NCBI RefSeq assembly: GCF_000155975.1
Contig: NZ_GG730303.1
Location: 248,611 to 312,610 of the forward strand
From: Citrobacter youngae ATCC 29220
GTDB taxonomy: Bacteria > Pseudomonadota > Gammaproteobacteria > Enterobacterales > Enterobacteriaceae
Length of the DNA: 64,000 nt
Direction of reading: 5' to 3'
Part shown: positions 10,396-19,021 of the stretch, piece by piece
Position numbering within the stretch: position 1 is the first letter of the stretch
Layout: the number at the start of each line of letters is the position of its first letter
The notes under the pieces: generated by a model
What the model saw: only the letters and a program-made list of their open reading frames with translations
What the model was told of the DNA's origin: nothing
The model's database searches: none
Position numbers and translations under genes: made by a program

Positions 10396-12063
10396 TTATT
10401 CTTCAGCCGTTTTCTCAACAGGCTGTGGACTGTTTTTCAGCGGTTCAGCGAGGGCCTGAAGCGAACCGCCGGACAAACCTATCTCATTTAGCAGTGAGTC
10501 GATCAGCGGCGCCTGTGTGCGATAGGAAAGGGCGGCTGATAACGCCTGCTCTGCCAGATTCCCACCGTTCACGTTACCTGCGGTCACTTCACCGACTGCA
10601 CCACCGCGATTCAGACCATCAACCTGAATGATCTTAATTCCGTCGATAGACTTCATCGGTTCCACGGATTTCTCGATAACGGCTGGCAGTGACTGCAGCA
10701 GCGCCAGTTTGAACTTCAGGCTGGTCTGCTCGTCAGAAAGCACGTTGATGGCATCATTCAGCGCGCGCTGCGCTTCCGCTTCCGCCAGACCTTTTTTACG
10801 CGTTGCTTCGGCCAGTTCTACGATGGCCGCCGCCTGCATTTCTGCCGCATCCTTCTCCGCTTTCGCGCGCACGGTTAATTCCACTGCCTGAGTCTCTGCA
10901 TCCTGCGCGGCTGCAATCAGTGCCACCTGTTTTGCACGATCGGCTTCTGCGGTCTGGCGGGTGGTTTCAACGTTTTGCTGAGCGCGAACGGCCTCGGCCA
11001 GCGCATCGTTAGCGCGCGCTTCGGCCTGAGACTGCTGTTCGGACTTAGCGGCGATGGCGATGGATTTGGTCTGGTTGGCGATCTCCGTCACCTGCTGCTG
11101 TTCAATCTCTTTAATGCGAACTTCACGCTCGGCTTCGACTTTTCTTGAACGAACGGCCTGCTCGCGCTCGATTTCTGTCTCCTGGATCTGGCGTTCGGCG
11201 AGAATACGCGTCTGTTCAGCCTCACGATGACGTTCTGCTTCAAAGGCGGCGATCTTCGCGTTTTGCTCGGCCGTGCGGGTTTTCACCTGCTGTTCCTGCT
11301 CAAGCGTCATGAACGCTTCCTGCTGCTCGATTTCCAGCTTGCGCGACAGCGCATCGCGGTTTTTCTCACGGACAGCCACTTCAACATCCTGCTCGACTTC
11401 GTTGCGTTCGCGACGGCGGCGTTCCGTTTCCTGCGTCAGCTTGGTCAGACCCTCGGCATCAAAGGCGTTGTTCGGATTGAAATGTTCTTTGGCGGTCTGG
11501 TTAAAGTTAGTGAGTGAAACGCTCTCCAGCTCCAGACCGTTTTTGGACAGGTCTTCTGCCACGGTGTTTTGCACACCCTGAACGAAGTTTTCACGCGTAT
11601 CCTGCAACTCATGCATGGTCATCTGTGCTGCGGTGGCGCGCAGGGCATCAACGAACTTATCTTCAACCAGCATGCGCAGATCTTCTGGCGACAGCGTGCG
11701 TTGGCCCAGCGTCTGCGCGGCGGTGGCAATACCGTCAGTGGACGGTTTGACCCTGACAAAGAATGCGACCACGACATCAACACGCATACGATCTTTTGTG
11801 ATCAGGCTGTCGGCAGTGGAGCGGCTGACCTCAAGCTTGAGGGTGTTCATGTTGATTGGAATAATTTCGTGAAAGATTGGCATTACGATAGCGCCGCCGC
11901 TCATTACTACTTTCTGCCCGCCAAGGCCGGTACGTACAAAAGCTTGTTCAGCGGAGGCCCGGCGGTACAGGCGGGCAAAAATAATTCCAATAATTAATAA
12001 GACGACAACCGCGATTATCGCGGTGAACATCCATGAAGGTAATATGCCTAAAATATCATCCAT
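10396..12063 (-). CDS. yqiK: Flotillin-family inner-membrane protein YqiK
   Basis: YqiK is a bacterial flotillin homolog, associated with membrane microdomain-like foci; no enzymatic role is known. The 555 residues comprise one N-terminal membrane span (~11-31, FTAIIAVVVLLIIGIIFA), a PHB/SPFH domain (~40-215), and a long coiled-coil of Ala-Glu-Arg-Gln heptads (~215-440), then a flotillin C-terminal region (~440-510) and an unstructured tail. It follows yqiJ on the same strand with only 29 bases between, the usual NfeD-flotillin pairing, so the two are very probably co-transcribed and interact. Confidence 0.95.
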   Translation of the reverse strand: MDDILGILPSWMFTAIIAVVVLLIIGIIFARLYRRASAEQAFVRTGLGGQKVVMSGGAIVMPIFHEIIPINMNTLKLEVSRSTADSLITKDRMRVDVVVAFFVRVKPSTDGIATAAQTLGQRTLSPEDLRMLVEDKFVDALRATAAQMTMHELQDTRENFVQGVQNTVAEDLSKNGLELESVSLTNFNQTAKEHFNPNNAFDAEGLTKLTQETERRRRERNEVEQDVEVAVREKNRDALSRKLEIEQQEAFMTLEQEQQVKTRTAEQNAKIAAFEAERHREAEQTRILAERQIQETEIEREQAVRSRKVEAEREVRIKEIEQQQVTEIANQTKSIAIAAKSEQQSQAEARANDALAEAVRAQQNVETTRQTAEADRAKQVALIAAAQDAETQAVELTVRAKAEKDAAEMQAAAIVELAEATRKKGLAEAEAQRALNDAINVLSDEQTSLKFKLALLQSLPAVIEKSVEPMKSIDGIKIIQVDGLNRGGAVGEVTAGNVNGGNLAEQALSAALSYRTQAPLIDSLLNEIGLSGGSLQALAEPLKNSPQPVEKTAEE

Positions 12064-12092
12064 TGTGTCTGTCTCTTAACGTAAATAAAAAA

Positions 12093-12722
12093 CTACAAAA
12101 CATTCGGCCAGGGATTAAGCTCGGCCAAATAACGGGTGGTAGAGAGTCGGCAGATAATCAACACCTTGTCCCCTTTTTTGAATGCTTTCCCTGCTTCAGG
12201 CTCCAGTAACACATAGTGGGTCTGCCCAAATTTATCGGTAAATTTTCCCTCACACGGGGTACCCGATATCGCGGAAGACCCGGTGATAACCGCCATGCTG
12301 CCGATAAACTCATCCTCCGCAATGGCTGTGGTTTCATCACGGGGCAGCCAGGGGGCGATGACCCTTCCGCTGTAATGCACGGCGAAGACGGCGAGAATAA
12401 AACTTACCGGGACAAGCAGCAGATTACTCAGCGGCGCTTGCCACAGCGTGACCCAGCCATGCTGAATGAGGATGCCGAAGAGCCCAAAGAAGCCTGCGAG
12501 TAAACACAGTACGATAAGCGCAGGGATCCGTCCGATATTCAGATAGTGAAGTGCCTGGCCAAGATTGCCGGAGGTCAGGGCGTCATAATGTTCGAGGTGC
12601 GCGTCCAGTGCGCCTGAAAGGAAATGACCGAAAATGAGAGAGATGATTTCCAGTAGGCCAATAAGCAATACAAATGAAATAGCAAACAGGTAGGGGTTGT
12701 TATAGTCTGCAAATAAAATCAA
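12093..12722 (-). CDS. yqiJ: NfeD-like inner-membrane protein YqiJ (TTG start)
   Basis: YqiJ is the membrane and OB-fold partner of the flotillin YqiK. The 209-residue protein has about three to four hydrophobic segments in its first 130 residues and a C-terminal OB-fold-like region (~145-205; [22 protein letters not shown]). The start is a TTG (complement of 12720-12722, giving (M)ILFADYN as in E. coli): it is preceded at six bases by a complete AGGAGGT ribosome site, and the resulting length equals the E. coli protein. An upstream ATG at 12776 would add 18 unrelated residues and place the ribosome site inside the gene. Confidence 0.93.
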   Translation of the reverse strand: MILFADYNNPYLFAISFVLLIGLLEIISLIFGHFLSGALDAHLEHYDALTSGNLGQALHYLNIGRIPALIVLCLLAGFFGLFGILIQHGWVTLWQAPLSNLLLVPVSFILAVFAVHYSGRVIAPWLPRDETTAIAEDEFIGSMAVITGSSAISGTPCEGKFTDKFGQTHYVLLEPEAGKAFKKGDKVLIICRLSTTRYLAELNPWPNVL

Positions 12723-12990
12723 TCGGTTACCTCCTGTGATTATGCTCATTGACAGTGCCGTAAGTGATGGTTTCACCTGTGACTTTTACACAACATTACA
12801 ATAGCATGCCGTTCCATTATCCTTAAATCCGAAAGGGGACTTATTGCCCCCTTATATTTCGTAGGAAAGTGTGAGGCTGGGCTATAAATTTGCGCACATT
12901 ATGTACAAAACCATTTCGTGTATAGGGAAATACTGAAATCAGAAAAAGCATATGGCCTTAACAGATATTCAATAACTGGAGGGTATGCTC

Positions 12991-13191
12991 ATGAACAGCA
13001 CTATGTATTCAATGAACAATTTCGATTTCCTGGCCCGCAGTTTTGCCAGGATGCAGGCTGAGGGCCATCCCGTTGATATCCAGGCGATAACTGGGAACAT
13101 GGATGAAGAACACCGTAGCTGGTTTTGCAAACGCTATGCGCTGTACTGCCAGCAGGCGACAGAGGCGAAGAAATTCGAACTGGAACACTAA
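12991..13191 (+). CDS. glgS: Surface-composition regulator GlgS (ScoR)
   Basis: GlgS is a small helical protein that affects glycogen accumulation and represses motility and biofilm traits in E. coli. The 66-residue product has the conserved [14 protein letters not shown] and [21 protein letters not shown] blocks, forming the known helical bundle. I chose the ATG at 12991 because the ribosome site TGGAGGG (12977-12983) is 7 bases upstream; the in-frame ATG at 12985 is too close to it. In E. coli fimbrial genes separate glgS from yqiC; here they are absent and the two genes converge on one terminator. Confidence 0.94.
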   Translation: MNSTMYSMNNFDFLARSFARMQAEGHPVDIQAITGNMDEEHRSWFCKRYALYCQQATEAKKFELEH

Positions 13192-13197
13192 CAGAAA

Positions 13198-13226
13198 AAC
13201 GGGCCTTGCGGCCCGTTGTCGTTTTT
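13198..13226. terminator. Bidirectional terminator, glgS / ubiK
   Basis: Stem ACGGGCC-TTGC-GGCCCGT (13199-13216). On the plus strand it is followed after four bases by TTTTT; on the minus strand the stem is followed directly by TTTTT. It sits between convergent glgS and ubiK and should stop both. Confidence 0.88.
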
Positions 13227-13521
13227 ACTCTTGCGGATCGACCGGTGGGATCGCGGGGGCAGGTTTAACCTCTGCCGTTTTTTCACGCGATTCCAGCTCA
13301 GTCAGACGCTGCTCAAGCAGCGCCAGCTTTTCACGGGTACGCAGCAAAACCTGAGTCTGTACATCAAACTCTTCACGGCTTACCAGGTCCAGACGGGTCA
13401 GCTGTGACTGCAGCGTCTGACGAATTTTTTTCTCGACGTCTTCGCCAAACTCCCGGATCCCTTTCGGCATCGACTCGTGAACCTGACGCGCAATCTGCTC
13501 AATTTTTTTCGGGTCAATCAT
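13225..13521 (-). CDS. ubiK: Ubiquinone biosynthesis accessory factor UbiK (YqiC)
   Basis: UbiK assists aerobic ubiquinone synthesis by working with UbiJ in the Ubi protein complex, possibly through lipid binding. The 98-residue protein starts [21 protein letters not shown], followed by an amphipathic helix and a coiled coil (~50-80, [20 protein letters not shown]), ending in a proline-rich tail that differs from E. coli. The start is the ATG at 13519-13521, with CAGGGAA upstream; the longer frame to 13635 adds 38 residues that are not part of the family and would run toward the riboswitch region. Confidence 0.95.
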   Translation of the reverse strand: MIDPKKIEQIARQVHESMPKGIREFGEDVEKKIRQTLQSQLTRLDLVSREEFDVQTQVLLRTREKLALLEQRLTELESREKTAEVKPAPAIPPVDPQE

Positions 13522-13654
13522 TGTGGTTTCCCTGAACTGGTACGTGTTGCTGCCTATTGTAGTGCGAACTGGCGCAGGCATAAACCAGAATTGTGTGAAG
13601 CTAAGTCGAGCAAAGGCGTTGATGAAGGTAATCAATAGCGTTATAGTTAACCCG

Positions 13655-13803
13655 CTTATTCTCAGGGCGGGGCGAAATTCCCCACCGGCGGTAAATCAAC
13701 GAATGTTGAAAGCCCGCGAGCGCTTTGGGTGCAAACTCAAAGGTCAGCAGATCCGGTGTAATTCCGGGGCCGACGGTTAGAGTCCGGATGGGAGAGAGTA
13801 ACG
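13655..13803 (+). ncRNA. FMN riboswitch (RFN element, sroG leader) of ribB
   Basis: The leader upstream of ribB shows the conserved FMN aptamer blocks in order: TCTCAGGGCGGGGCGAAATTCCCCACCGGCGG split over 13658-13689, the AAAGCCCGCGAGCG junction (13708-13721), GGTCAGCAGATCCGGTG (13742-13758) with TTCCGGGGCCGACGG, and the closing AGTCCGGATGGGAGAGAGTA. FMN binding is known to favour premature termination and to block ribB translation. The leader corresponds to the sRNA-like fragment sroG of E. coli. Confidence 0.95.
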
Positions 13804-13840
13804 ATCCAGTCGGGCATGGACCCGCTCACGTTATTTTTTT
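13799..13840 (+). terminator. Terminator of the FMN riboswitch expression platform
   Basis: TAACG (13799-13803) pairs with CGTTA (13829-13833), enclosing CGGG/CCCG, and is followed by seven Ts (13834-13840). It lies directly after the aptamer and 70 bases before ribB, the position expected for FMN-dependent attenuation. The 5' arm overlaps the last aptamer bases, which explains switching. Confidence 0.85.
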
Positions 13841-13909
13841 GCCGCTTAGACGGTACTCCTAAGACTGCCCTGATTCTGGTAACCATAATTTTAGTGAGGT
13901 TTTTTTACC

Positions 13910-14563
13910 ATGAATCAGACGCTACTTTCCTCTTTTGGTACGCCTTTCGAACGTGTTGAACATGCGCTGTCTGCGCTGCGTGAAGGACGCGGTGTGATGG
14001 TGCTTGACGACGAAGACCGTGAAAACGAAGGCGATATGGTTTTCCCGGCAGAGACCATGACCGTTGAACAGATGGCGCTGACCATCCGTCACGGCAGCGG
14101 TATTGTTTGCCTGTGCATCACTGAAGACCGACGCAAACAGCTCGATCTGCCAATGATGGTGGAAAACAACACCAGCGCTTACGGTACCGGTTTTACCGTG
14201 ACCATTGAAGCCGCTGAAGGTGTGACTACCGGCGTTTCGGCTGCTGACCGCGTGACGACGGTGCGTGCGGCAATTAAGGATGGCGCAAAACCTTCCGATC
14301 TGAACCGTCCGGGACACGTTTTCCCACTGCGCGCTCAGGCAGGCGGTGTGTTGACCCGCGGCGGTCACACTGAAGCCACCATCGATCTGATGACGCTGGC
14401 AGGATTTAAACCAGCCGGTGTGCTGTGCGAATTGACCAATGACGATGGCACCATGGCGCGCGCGCCGGAGTGCATCGCGTTTGCCGGTAAGCATAATATG
14501 GCTGTGGTCACTATCGAAGATTTAGTGGCTTACCGTCAGGCGCATGAGCGTAAAGCCAGCTAA
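13910..14563 (+). CDS. ribB: 3,4-dihydroxy-2-butanone 4-phosphate synthase RibB
   Basis: RibB converts ribulose 5-phosphate to formate and L-3,4-dihydroxy-2-butanone 4-phosphate, the four-carbon donor for riboflavin. The 217 residues match the E. coli length. Visible family motifs: [10 protein letters not shown] (acidic loop with metal-binding and catalytic residues, ~32-41), the RHGSGIVC substrate-binding loop (~63-70), and [10 protein letters not shown] plus [11 protein letters not shown] with the second metal-binding histidine region. This is the stand-alone form, not fused to RibA. Expression is controlled by the FMN riboswitch in its leader. Confidence 0.98.
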   Translation: MNQTLLSSFGTPFERVEHALSALREGRGVMVLDDEDRENEGDMVFPAETMTVEQMALTIRHGSGIVCLCITEDRRKQLDLPMMVENNTSAYGTGFTVTIEAAEGVTTGVSAADRVTTVRAAIKDGAKPSDLNRPGHVFPLRAQAGGVLTRGGHTEATIDLMTLAGFKPAGVLCELTNDDGTMARAPECIAFAGKHNMAVVTIEDLVAYRQAHERKAS

Positions 14564-14595
14564 TTGCGCGTTACCACGCGTGTCGTGGTAGGAAT

Positions 14596-14633
14596 AAAAA
14601 AACCGAAGTCAGTTTTCTGGCTTCGGTTTTTTG
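14596..14633 (+). terminator. Rho-independent terminator of ribB
   Basis: AAAAAACCGAAG and CTTCGGTTTTTT flank a short TCAGTTTTCTGG loop region, a strong stem with a run of Ts 3', 33 bases after the ribB stop. The A-run on the 5' side makes it potentially bidirectional. Confidence 0.9.
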
Positions 14634-14993
14634 TTATCGTGGCCTGCTGATATTTAAAATATTCTGCCATTAAATGGCATTGCCGAAAGTGGAGTATTAA
14701 TAATTCTGTTTATTGGCCGGGAAAGAGATGAATTATCAGCGAGTAGCGCGTTTATCACTTTTCTAAAGTGAGAAGAGGATATTTGCAGAATAATAAATAT
14801 TATTTAGAAATAGTCTTGGTTTTACATTGTTTTATTTTTAATACACGTTTTGTCACTCCCTGCACAGTTGGGTTATATGATCGAAATCATATATTTGTTT
14901 CTGTGTTATGCCACTATAGGGGTAGGGATGAATAAGTTTGTGTGAAATTTTAACGTTAAATGTTTAATGATGTTAAATTTTAAGGGTAAAAGA
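14634..14993. other. AT-rich intergenic region after ribB
   Basis: About 360 bases with no convincing gene. The base composition is clearly AT-richer than the flanks. The only distinct structure is a perfect 8-base-arm inverted repeat at 14874-14893 (listed separately). No tRNA-like cloverleaf, REP or second terminator was recognised. Confidence 0.6.
14874..14893. promoter_or_regulatory. Inverted repeat resembling an FNR site
   Basis: TATATGATCGAAATCATATA has perfect 8-base arms. Its core aTGAT-N4-ATCAt matches 8 of 10 positions of the FNR consensus TTGAT-N4-ATCAA. The centre is at 14883.5; a TATAGG at 14915-14920 downstream would put a transcription start about 41-44 bases from the centre, compatible with class II activation of the small gene at 14994. 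The regulator assignment is an inference. Confidence 0.4.
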
Positions 14994-15170
14994 ATGTTTA
15001 TTGCCTGGTATTGGATTGTATTAATCGCACTTGTTGCTGTCGGTTATTATTGCCATATGAAACGTTATTGCCGGGCGTTTCGGCAAGACAGAGATGCGCT
15101 GCTTGAGGCGCGTAACAAACTCTTTCGCCGTGCGAGCGAAGGTGATGGCTCGGTTCGCGAGCAGAAATAG
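14994..15170 (+). CDS. Small single-span membrane protein, unrecognised
   Basis: I do not recognise this family. From the ATG at 14994 the product is 58 residues: a hydrophobic segment at ~2-20 (FIAWYWIVLIALVAVGYY), then a basic region with two cysteine/histidine positions (CHMKRYCRAFRQD) and a charged C-terminal helix. The topology suggests an inner-membrane anchor with the basic part in the cytoplasm. An in-frame ATG at 14967 would add nine residues but has no ribosome site, while AAGGGTAAAAGA precedes 14994. It stands alone between ribB and the convergent zupT. An FNR-like palindrome lies ~110 bases upstream. Confidence 0.6.
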   Translation: MFIAWYWIVLIALVAVGYYCHMKRYCRAFRQDRDALLEARNKLFRRASEGDGSVREQK

Positions 15171-15235
15171 TTCCTGCCGTATTGCCGTGGTTGAGGCGGA
15201 TGCTCTGAATAACCGGTTAACATCCGCCATCTGTA

Positions 15236-16009
15236 TTACCCAATCCCCATCGATTGCAGAATCACAAGACTTAGCCCCATCACCGACATTCCACACAACA
15301 CGCCATAGCTGGGATTATTATTCGGGTCAATCTCTTTTGCCAACGGCATCAATTCATCAACGGAAAGCGCGACCATAATACCTGCGACTGCCGCCATTAT
15401 CGCCGCCATTACTACCGGTGAAATCAGACTACCGAGAATTAACCACGCCAGTACGCCGCCCAGTATTTCCGCCATACCTGAAATTCCGGCCCAGAATATC
15501 GCGGTGCGTTTGGAGCCTGTTGCCGCATAGACCGGACCCGCCACCGCTAATCCTTCAGGAATATTGTGTAATGCGATGGCAAGGGCAATACCAAAACCCA
15601 GCTCAAGGTTGCTGCTGGCGGTAACGAAAGTCGCAATCCCTTCCGGGAAGTTGTGCAGGCTGATGCCGAGGGTTAATAAAATCGCGGTACGCCGGATGGA
15701 GCCGGGTAAAGGCTGCGTGGTTTTTTGTACCAGATCCTGGGGGTGAGCGTGCGGCAGGATACGGTCGAGGCCAAAATAGCCCAGCAAGCCCACGATAAAC
15801 ATTCCGTAACCCAATACCGGCGACATGCCGTCAGCGGCCAGCGCAGCGGGCAGCATCTCCATTAGGGATATCAGTAACATAATCCCGGCGGCGAAACCTA
15901 AAGAAAAGGCGAGAACGCGGTTAGAGGGCTTTTGCCCCAGCACGCCGAGAAATGCGCCGATAAACGTGGCGGCGCCTGCCAGTAAAGTCAGAAGTAAAGG
16001 TACTGACAT
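15236..16009 (-). CDS. zupT: Zinc/divalent metal transporter ZupT
   Basis: ZupT is a ZIP-family importer of zinc with broad specificity for iron, manganese and cobalt. The 257-residue protein has eight predicted membrane segments and the two ZIP metal motifs HNFPEG (119-124, TM4) and HNIPEG (148-153, TM5), plus a short histidine-bearing loop (PHAHPQD, 86-92). The ATG at 16007-16009 gives the E. coli length; the ribosome site GGAG is 12 bases away, and an in-frame TTG two codons upstream has better spacing, so a 259-residue form is possible. It converges with the small gene at 14994 and is divergent from ygiD. Confidence 0.96.
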   Translation of the reverse strand: MSVPLLLTLLAGAATFIGAFLGVLGQKPSNRVLAFSLGFAAGIMLLISLMEMLPAALAADGMSPVLGYGMFIVGLLGYFGLDRILPHAHPQDLVQKTTQPLPGSIRRTAILLTLGISLHNFPEGIATFVTASSNLELGFGIALAIALHNIPEGLAVAGPVYAATGSKRTAIFWAGISGMAEILGGVLAWLILGSLISPVVMAAIMAAVAGIMVALSVDELMPLAKEIDPNNNPSYGVLCGMSVMGLSLVILQSMGIG

Positions 16010-16156
16010 CGACAAATCTAACTCCTTATCAATCTGCTGTCCGGGCCAGATCGTCAAAATAACTGATGATCTTCATCATGGTTATCTGAGTTCTTCATCA
16101 ACCGAAAAAGCGTATTGTGATGGTATCAAAATGACTCCCTCAGTAAGGATATCATC

Positions 16157-16945
16157 ATGTCTTCAACTCGTATGCCAGCATTGTTTTTGGGCCACGGTAG
16201 CCCGATGAATGTTCTGGAAGATAACGTTTATACCCGTGCCTGGCAGCTACTGGGGGAAACGTTGCCGCGTCCGAAAGCCATTGTGGTGGTATCGGCGCAT
16301 TGGTTCACCCGTGGCACAGGCGTGACGGCGATGGAAGCGCCAAAAACGATCCACGATTTTGGCGGTTTTCCGCAGGCGTTGTATGACACGCATTACCCGG
16401 CCCCCGGTTCACCTGAACTGGCGCAGCATCTGGTGGATTTGCTTTCCCCTGTGCCCGTCACGTTAGATAGAGAAGCGTGGGGATTCGACCATGGCTCCTG
16501 GGGCGTACTGATCAAGATGTATCCGAATGCGGATATTCCGATGGTGCAGCTGAGTATCGACAGCACCAAACCCGCGGCCTGGCATTTTGAGATGGGCCGA
16601 AAGCTGGCGGCGCTGCGTGATGAAGGCATTATGCTGGTGGCCAGCGGCAACGTGGTACACAACCTGCGTACTGCGCGTTGGCACGGTGAGAACACGCCAT
16701 ACCCATGGGCGACCTCGTTCAATGATTATGTGAAGGCCAACCTGACGTGGCAGGGACCGGTTGAACAGCACCCGCTGGTGAACTATCTCGATCATGAAGG
16801 TGGCTCGTTGTCGAACCCCACGCCGGATCACTATCTGCCGCTGTTGTACGTTTTGGGCGCATGGGACGGTAAGGAACCGGTGACGATCCCGGTTGACGGT
16901 ATTGAGATGGGCAGTTTGAGTATGCTGTCGGTGCAGGTAGGGTAA
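16157..16945 (+). CDS. ygiD: 4,5-DOPA extradiol dioxygenase YgiD
   Basis: YgiD belongs to the LigB/DODA extradiol dioxygenase family; the E. coli protein converts L-DOPA to betalamic-acid-type products, though its natural substrate is uncertain. The 262-residue sequence has the metal-binding histidines in FLGHGSPMN (~H13), VVVSAHWFTRG (~H48) and ASGNVVHNLR, and the conserved WGFDHGSWG segment near residue 108. The ATG at 16157 is preceded by AAGGATATCATC. It is divergent from zupT and converges on ygiC through a REP pair. Confidence 0.95.
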   Translation: MSSTRMPALFLGHGSPMNVLEDNVYTRAWQLLGETLPRPKAIVVVSAHWFTRGTGVTAMEAPKTIHDFGGFPQALYDTHYPAPGSPELAQHLVDLLSPVPVTLDREAWGFDHGSWGVLIKMYPNADIPMVQLSIDSTKPAAWHFEMGRKLAALRDEGIMLVASGNVVHNLRTARWHGENTPYPWATSFNDYVKANLTWQGPVEQHPLVNYLDHEGGSLSNPTPDHYLPLLYVLGAWDGKEPVTIPVDGIEMGSLSMLSVQVG

Positions 16946-16949
16946 TTAA

Positions 16950-17023
16950 TGCCCGATGGCGCTGCGCTTATCGGGCCTACGGTTCATGCCGTAGGCCGGG
17001 CAAAGCGGAGTCGCCATCCGGCA
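16950..17023. repeat. REP pair between ygiD and ygiC
   Basis: Inverted units: TGCCCGATGGCGCTGCGCTT at the left, TCGCCATCCGGCA at the right, with internal ATCGGGCCTACGG and CCGTAGGCCGGGC. It lies between convergent gene ends. Confidence 0.87.
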
Positions 17024-17029
17024 CAACGA

Positions 17030-18190
17030 TTATTCGACAAAAATATGCGGATAGAAGCGGGAGAGATCCTGCGTGATCAACGCTCTGTCTTCACGAATGC
17101 CGATGCCCGCGGGTTGATCGTTAATCAGCCAACTGCCGATCAGCATATAGCTGTCGCCAAACTTCGGTAGCTGATGGAACTGCTGGACGATCATGCCTTC
17201 TTCGCCGTACGGCCCTTCCACGGCTTCGATCGTTTTTCCGTTCTCAATGATCGATACGTTAGCGCCTTCGCGCGAGAAGATCGGCTTGACGACGAATTTT
17301 TCCATCTGCGGATAGTCGTTTTCGGCGAAATACGCAGGCAGCAGGTTCGGATGATCCGGGAACATTTCCCACAACAGCGGTAGTAGCGCTTTGTTGGAAA
17401 TGATGCTCTTCCAGGCCGGTTCCAGCCAGCGAACGCCCGCGTCTTCCAGCTTGGTGGAGAACATTTCACGCAGCATGAATTCCCACGGATACAGCTTGAA
17501 CAGGTTAGCGATCACCTGATCCTGCATATCCGTGAACTGGCCTTTTTCACCCAGGCCAATATCTTCGACATAGAGGAATTCAGTGGCGATCTCAGCCTCG
17601 GCGGCGCAATCCTGCAGATACTGGATGGTTCCGCGATCTTCGACCGTATCACGACAGCAGGTCAGATGCAGCAGCTGAAAACCATACTGTTCACGCAGCT
17701 CGGTGAAACGCTCGATCAGCTTTTCCTGCAGACTGTTGAACTGATCGCTGCCTTCCGGCAGGTTGCCAGCATTGAGCTGATCTTCCAGCCAGATCCACTG
17801 GAAAAAAGCGGCTTCGTACAGTGACGTCGGCGTATCAGCGTTGTTTTCCAGCAGCTTGGGTTCACCCGTGCCGTCCCACGCCAGATCCAGACGCGAATAA
17901 AGCGACGGTTGCTGGGTCAACCAGGACTGGCGAACAAATCCCCAGGTATGCTTCGGAATGCGGAATTTGGTCATCAGCTCATCGCTGGCGATGACCTTTT
18001 CCACCACTTTGAGGCACATTTGATGCAGCTCTGCGGTGACCTCTTCCAGCTTTTCAACCTGAGCAAGCGTGAGCTTATAGTATGCGTCTTCACACCAGTA
18101 CGGCTCGCCGTACATCGTGTGAAAGTTGAAACCGTATTCGGTAGCCTTATCGCGCCAGTCCGGGCGCTCAACAATACTGACTCTTTCCAT
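17030..18190 (-). CDS. ygiC: ATP-grasp protein YgiC (glutathionylspermidine synthase-like)
   Basis: YgiC is homologous to the synthetase half of glutathionylspermidine synthase, but the E. coli homolog lacks that activity in reports I know of, so its peptide-forming substrate is undefined. The 386 residues end in the ATP-grasp core ([16 protein letters not shown] near 295-310, and GSYMLIGSW-like segment before the end; [13 protein letters not shown]). The start is the ATG at 18188-18190 ([10 protein letters not shown]), 5 bases after the ygiB stop, showing tight coupling with ygiB. A second ATG two codons upstream overlaps the ygiB stop and is less likely. The gene lies in the tolC-ygiB-ygiC run that is controlled with tolC in E. 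coli. Confidence 0.93.
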   Translation of the reverse strand: MERVSIVERPDWRDKATEYGFNFHTMYGEPYWCEDAYYKLTLAQVEKLEEVTAELHQMCLKVVEKVIASDELMTKFRIPKHTWGFVRQSWLTQQPSLYSRLDLAWDGTGEPKLLENNADTPTSLYEAAFFQWIWLEDQLNAGNLPEGSDQFNSLQEKLIERFTELREQYGFQLLHLTCCRDTVEDRGTIQYLQDCAAEAEIATEFLYVEDIGLGEKGQFTDMQDQVIANLFKLYPWEFMLREMFSTKLEDAGVRWLEPAWKSIISNKALLPLLWEMFPDHPNLLPAYFAENDYPQMEKFVVKPIFSREGANVSIIENGKTIEAVEGPYGEEGMIVQQFHQLPKFGDSYMLIGSWLINDQPAGIGIREDRALITQDLSRFYPHIFVE

Positions 18191-18195
18191 GACCA

Positions 18196-18873
18196 TCAGC
18201 CGCCCATTGAACGTGTAGTGGTGCCGCTGGCGCTACGCTGCATGGTGCTCTGTTTGGCCACTGACTCACCAAACCCGCCGCGGGTGACGGTCGTGGTGGT
18301 GGCTGGTTTCGGCGCCATAGCGGTTTTCGGTACGGTCATGGTGCGGCCCGGCGTCGCTGCGCCGTAGTTTTTACCGCTGGCGTCAGTGTACTTGCCGTAT
18401 GCCGGGCTGGCCGGGTTTTTCGAACTGAACAGCGGCTGCTGCGCGCCCATGCCGCCGCCCATCAGTCGGCCCATCATGTAGCCTGCCATCAGCGGCATCC
18501 AGAAGCTGCCGCTGCTTTGATTCTGCGCCTGAGCCTGGCCTTCACCGGTCGGCGCCATCCCCGCCTGGGCTGGTGCCTGCTGGCACTGGCCTTCGCCGAA
18601 TTCAGCGATACAGTCTTCGCGAGTGGCGTATTTTGGCGCGGTGCGTTCCGCTTCTTTCAGCGCATTGTTAAACGCGGTGGTACATTCGGCGCTTTTACCC
18701 GGATTCGCGGCCGAGCAGTCGTCCGCGTTTTGATAAAGCGAAACCGTTTCATCGCTCTTTTCACAGCCCGCGAGCATAAACACAGCGGTAACTGCCAGGG
18801 CGACAGGAGTCAGGTGGCGCGCGCTCCAGCTTTTGCGGAACGAGGCGTGGTGTATCGATTTTGTCCGTTTCAT
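18196..18873 (-). CDS. ygiB: DUF1190 lipoprotein YgiB
   Basis: YgiB is a conserved DUF1190 protein of unknown function. The 225 residues contain a long basic N-region, a hydrophobic segment and a lipobox MLAGC with Cys37 as the lipidation site. Four further cysteines lie in the ~45-100 region ([26 protein letters not shown]), suggesting two disulfides. A Gly/Met-rich segment ([16 protein letters not shown], ~128-143) and a Thr/Ala-rich low-complexity tail follow. The gene is 148 bases downstream of tolC on the same strand and 5 bases upstream of ygiC, fitting the tolC-ygiBC transcription unit. Confidence 0.92.
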   Translation of the reverse strand: MKRTKSIHHASFRKSWSARHLTPVALAVTAVFMLAGCEKSDETVSLYQNADDCSAANPGKSAECTTAFNNALKEAERTAPKYATREDCIAEFGEGQCQQAPAQAGMAPTGEGQAQAQNQSSGSFWMPLMAGYMMGRLMGGGMGAQQPLFSSKNPASPAYGKYTDASGKNYGAATPGRTMTVPKTAMAPKPATTTTVTRGGFGESVAKQSTMQRSASGTTTRSMGG

Positions 18874-18994
18874 TTATGTCTTCCAGGACCCAGTGGTAAA
18901 TACTGCTCAGAATAGAGGATGACTGGTCGAAATTGAAGCGGGAAGAGGCGAGAATGCGCAGGAAGGGGCGGATCTTTACGTTGTCTTACGTTCA

Positions 18995-19014
18995 GACGGG
19001 GCCGAAGCCCCGTC
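18995..19014 (-). terminator. Stem-loop after tolC without a T-run
   Basis: GACGGGGC-TTCG-GCCCCGTC (read on the minus strand) is a stable stem with a UUCG loop, 7 bases after the tolC stop. The bases after it (TGAACGTAAG) lack a T-run, so it is better read as a transcript-stabilising or partial terminator that allows read-through into ygiB and ygiC. Confidence 0.6.
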
Positions 19015-19021
19015 ATCAGCA

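Noticed and set aside
14841-14966. Possible CRP half-site TGTGA at 14940-14944 before the small membrane protein
   Set aside because: The partner half-site is missing (AACGT instead of TCACA) and the FNR-like palindrome explains the region better.
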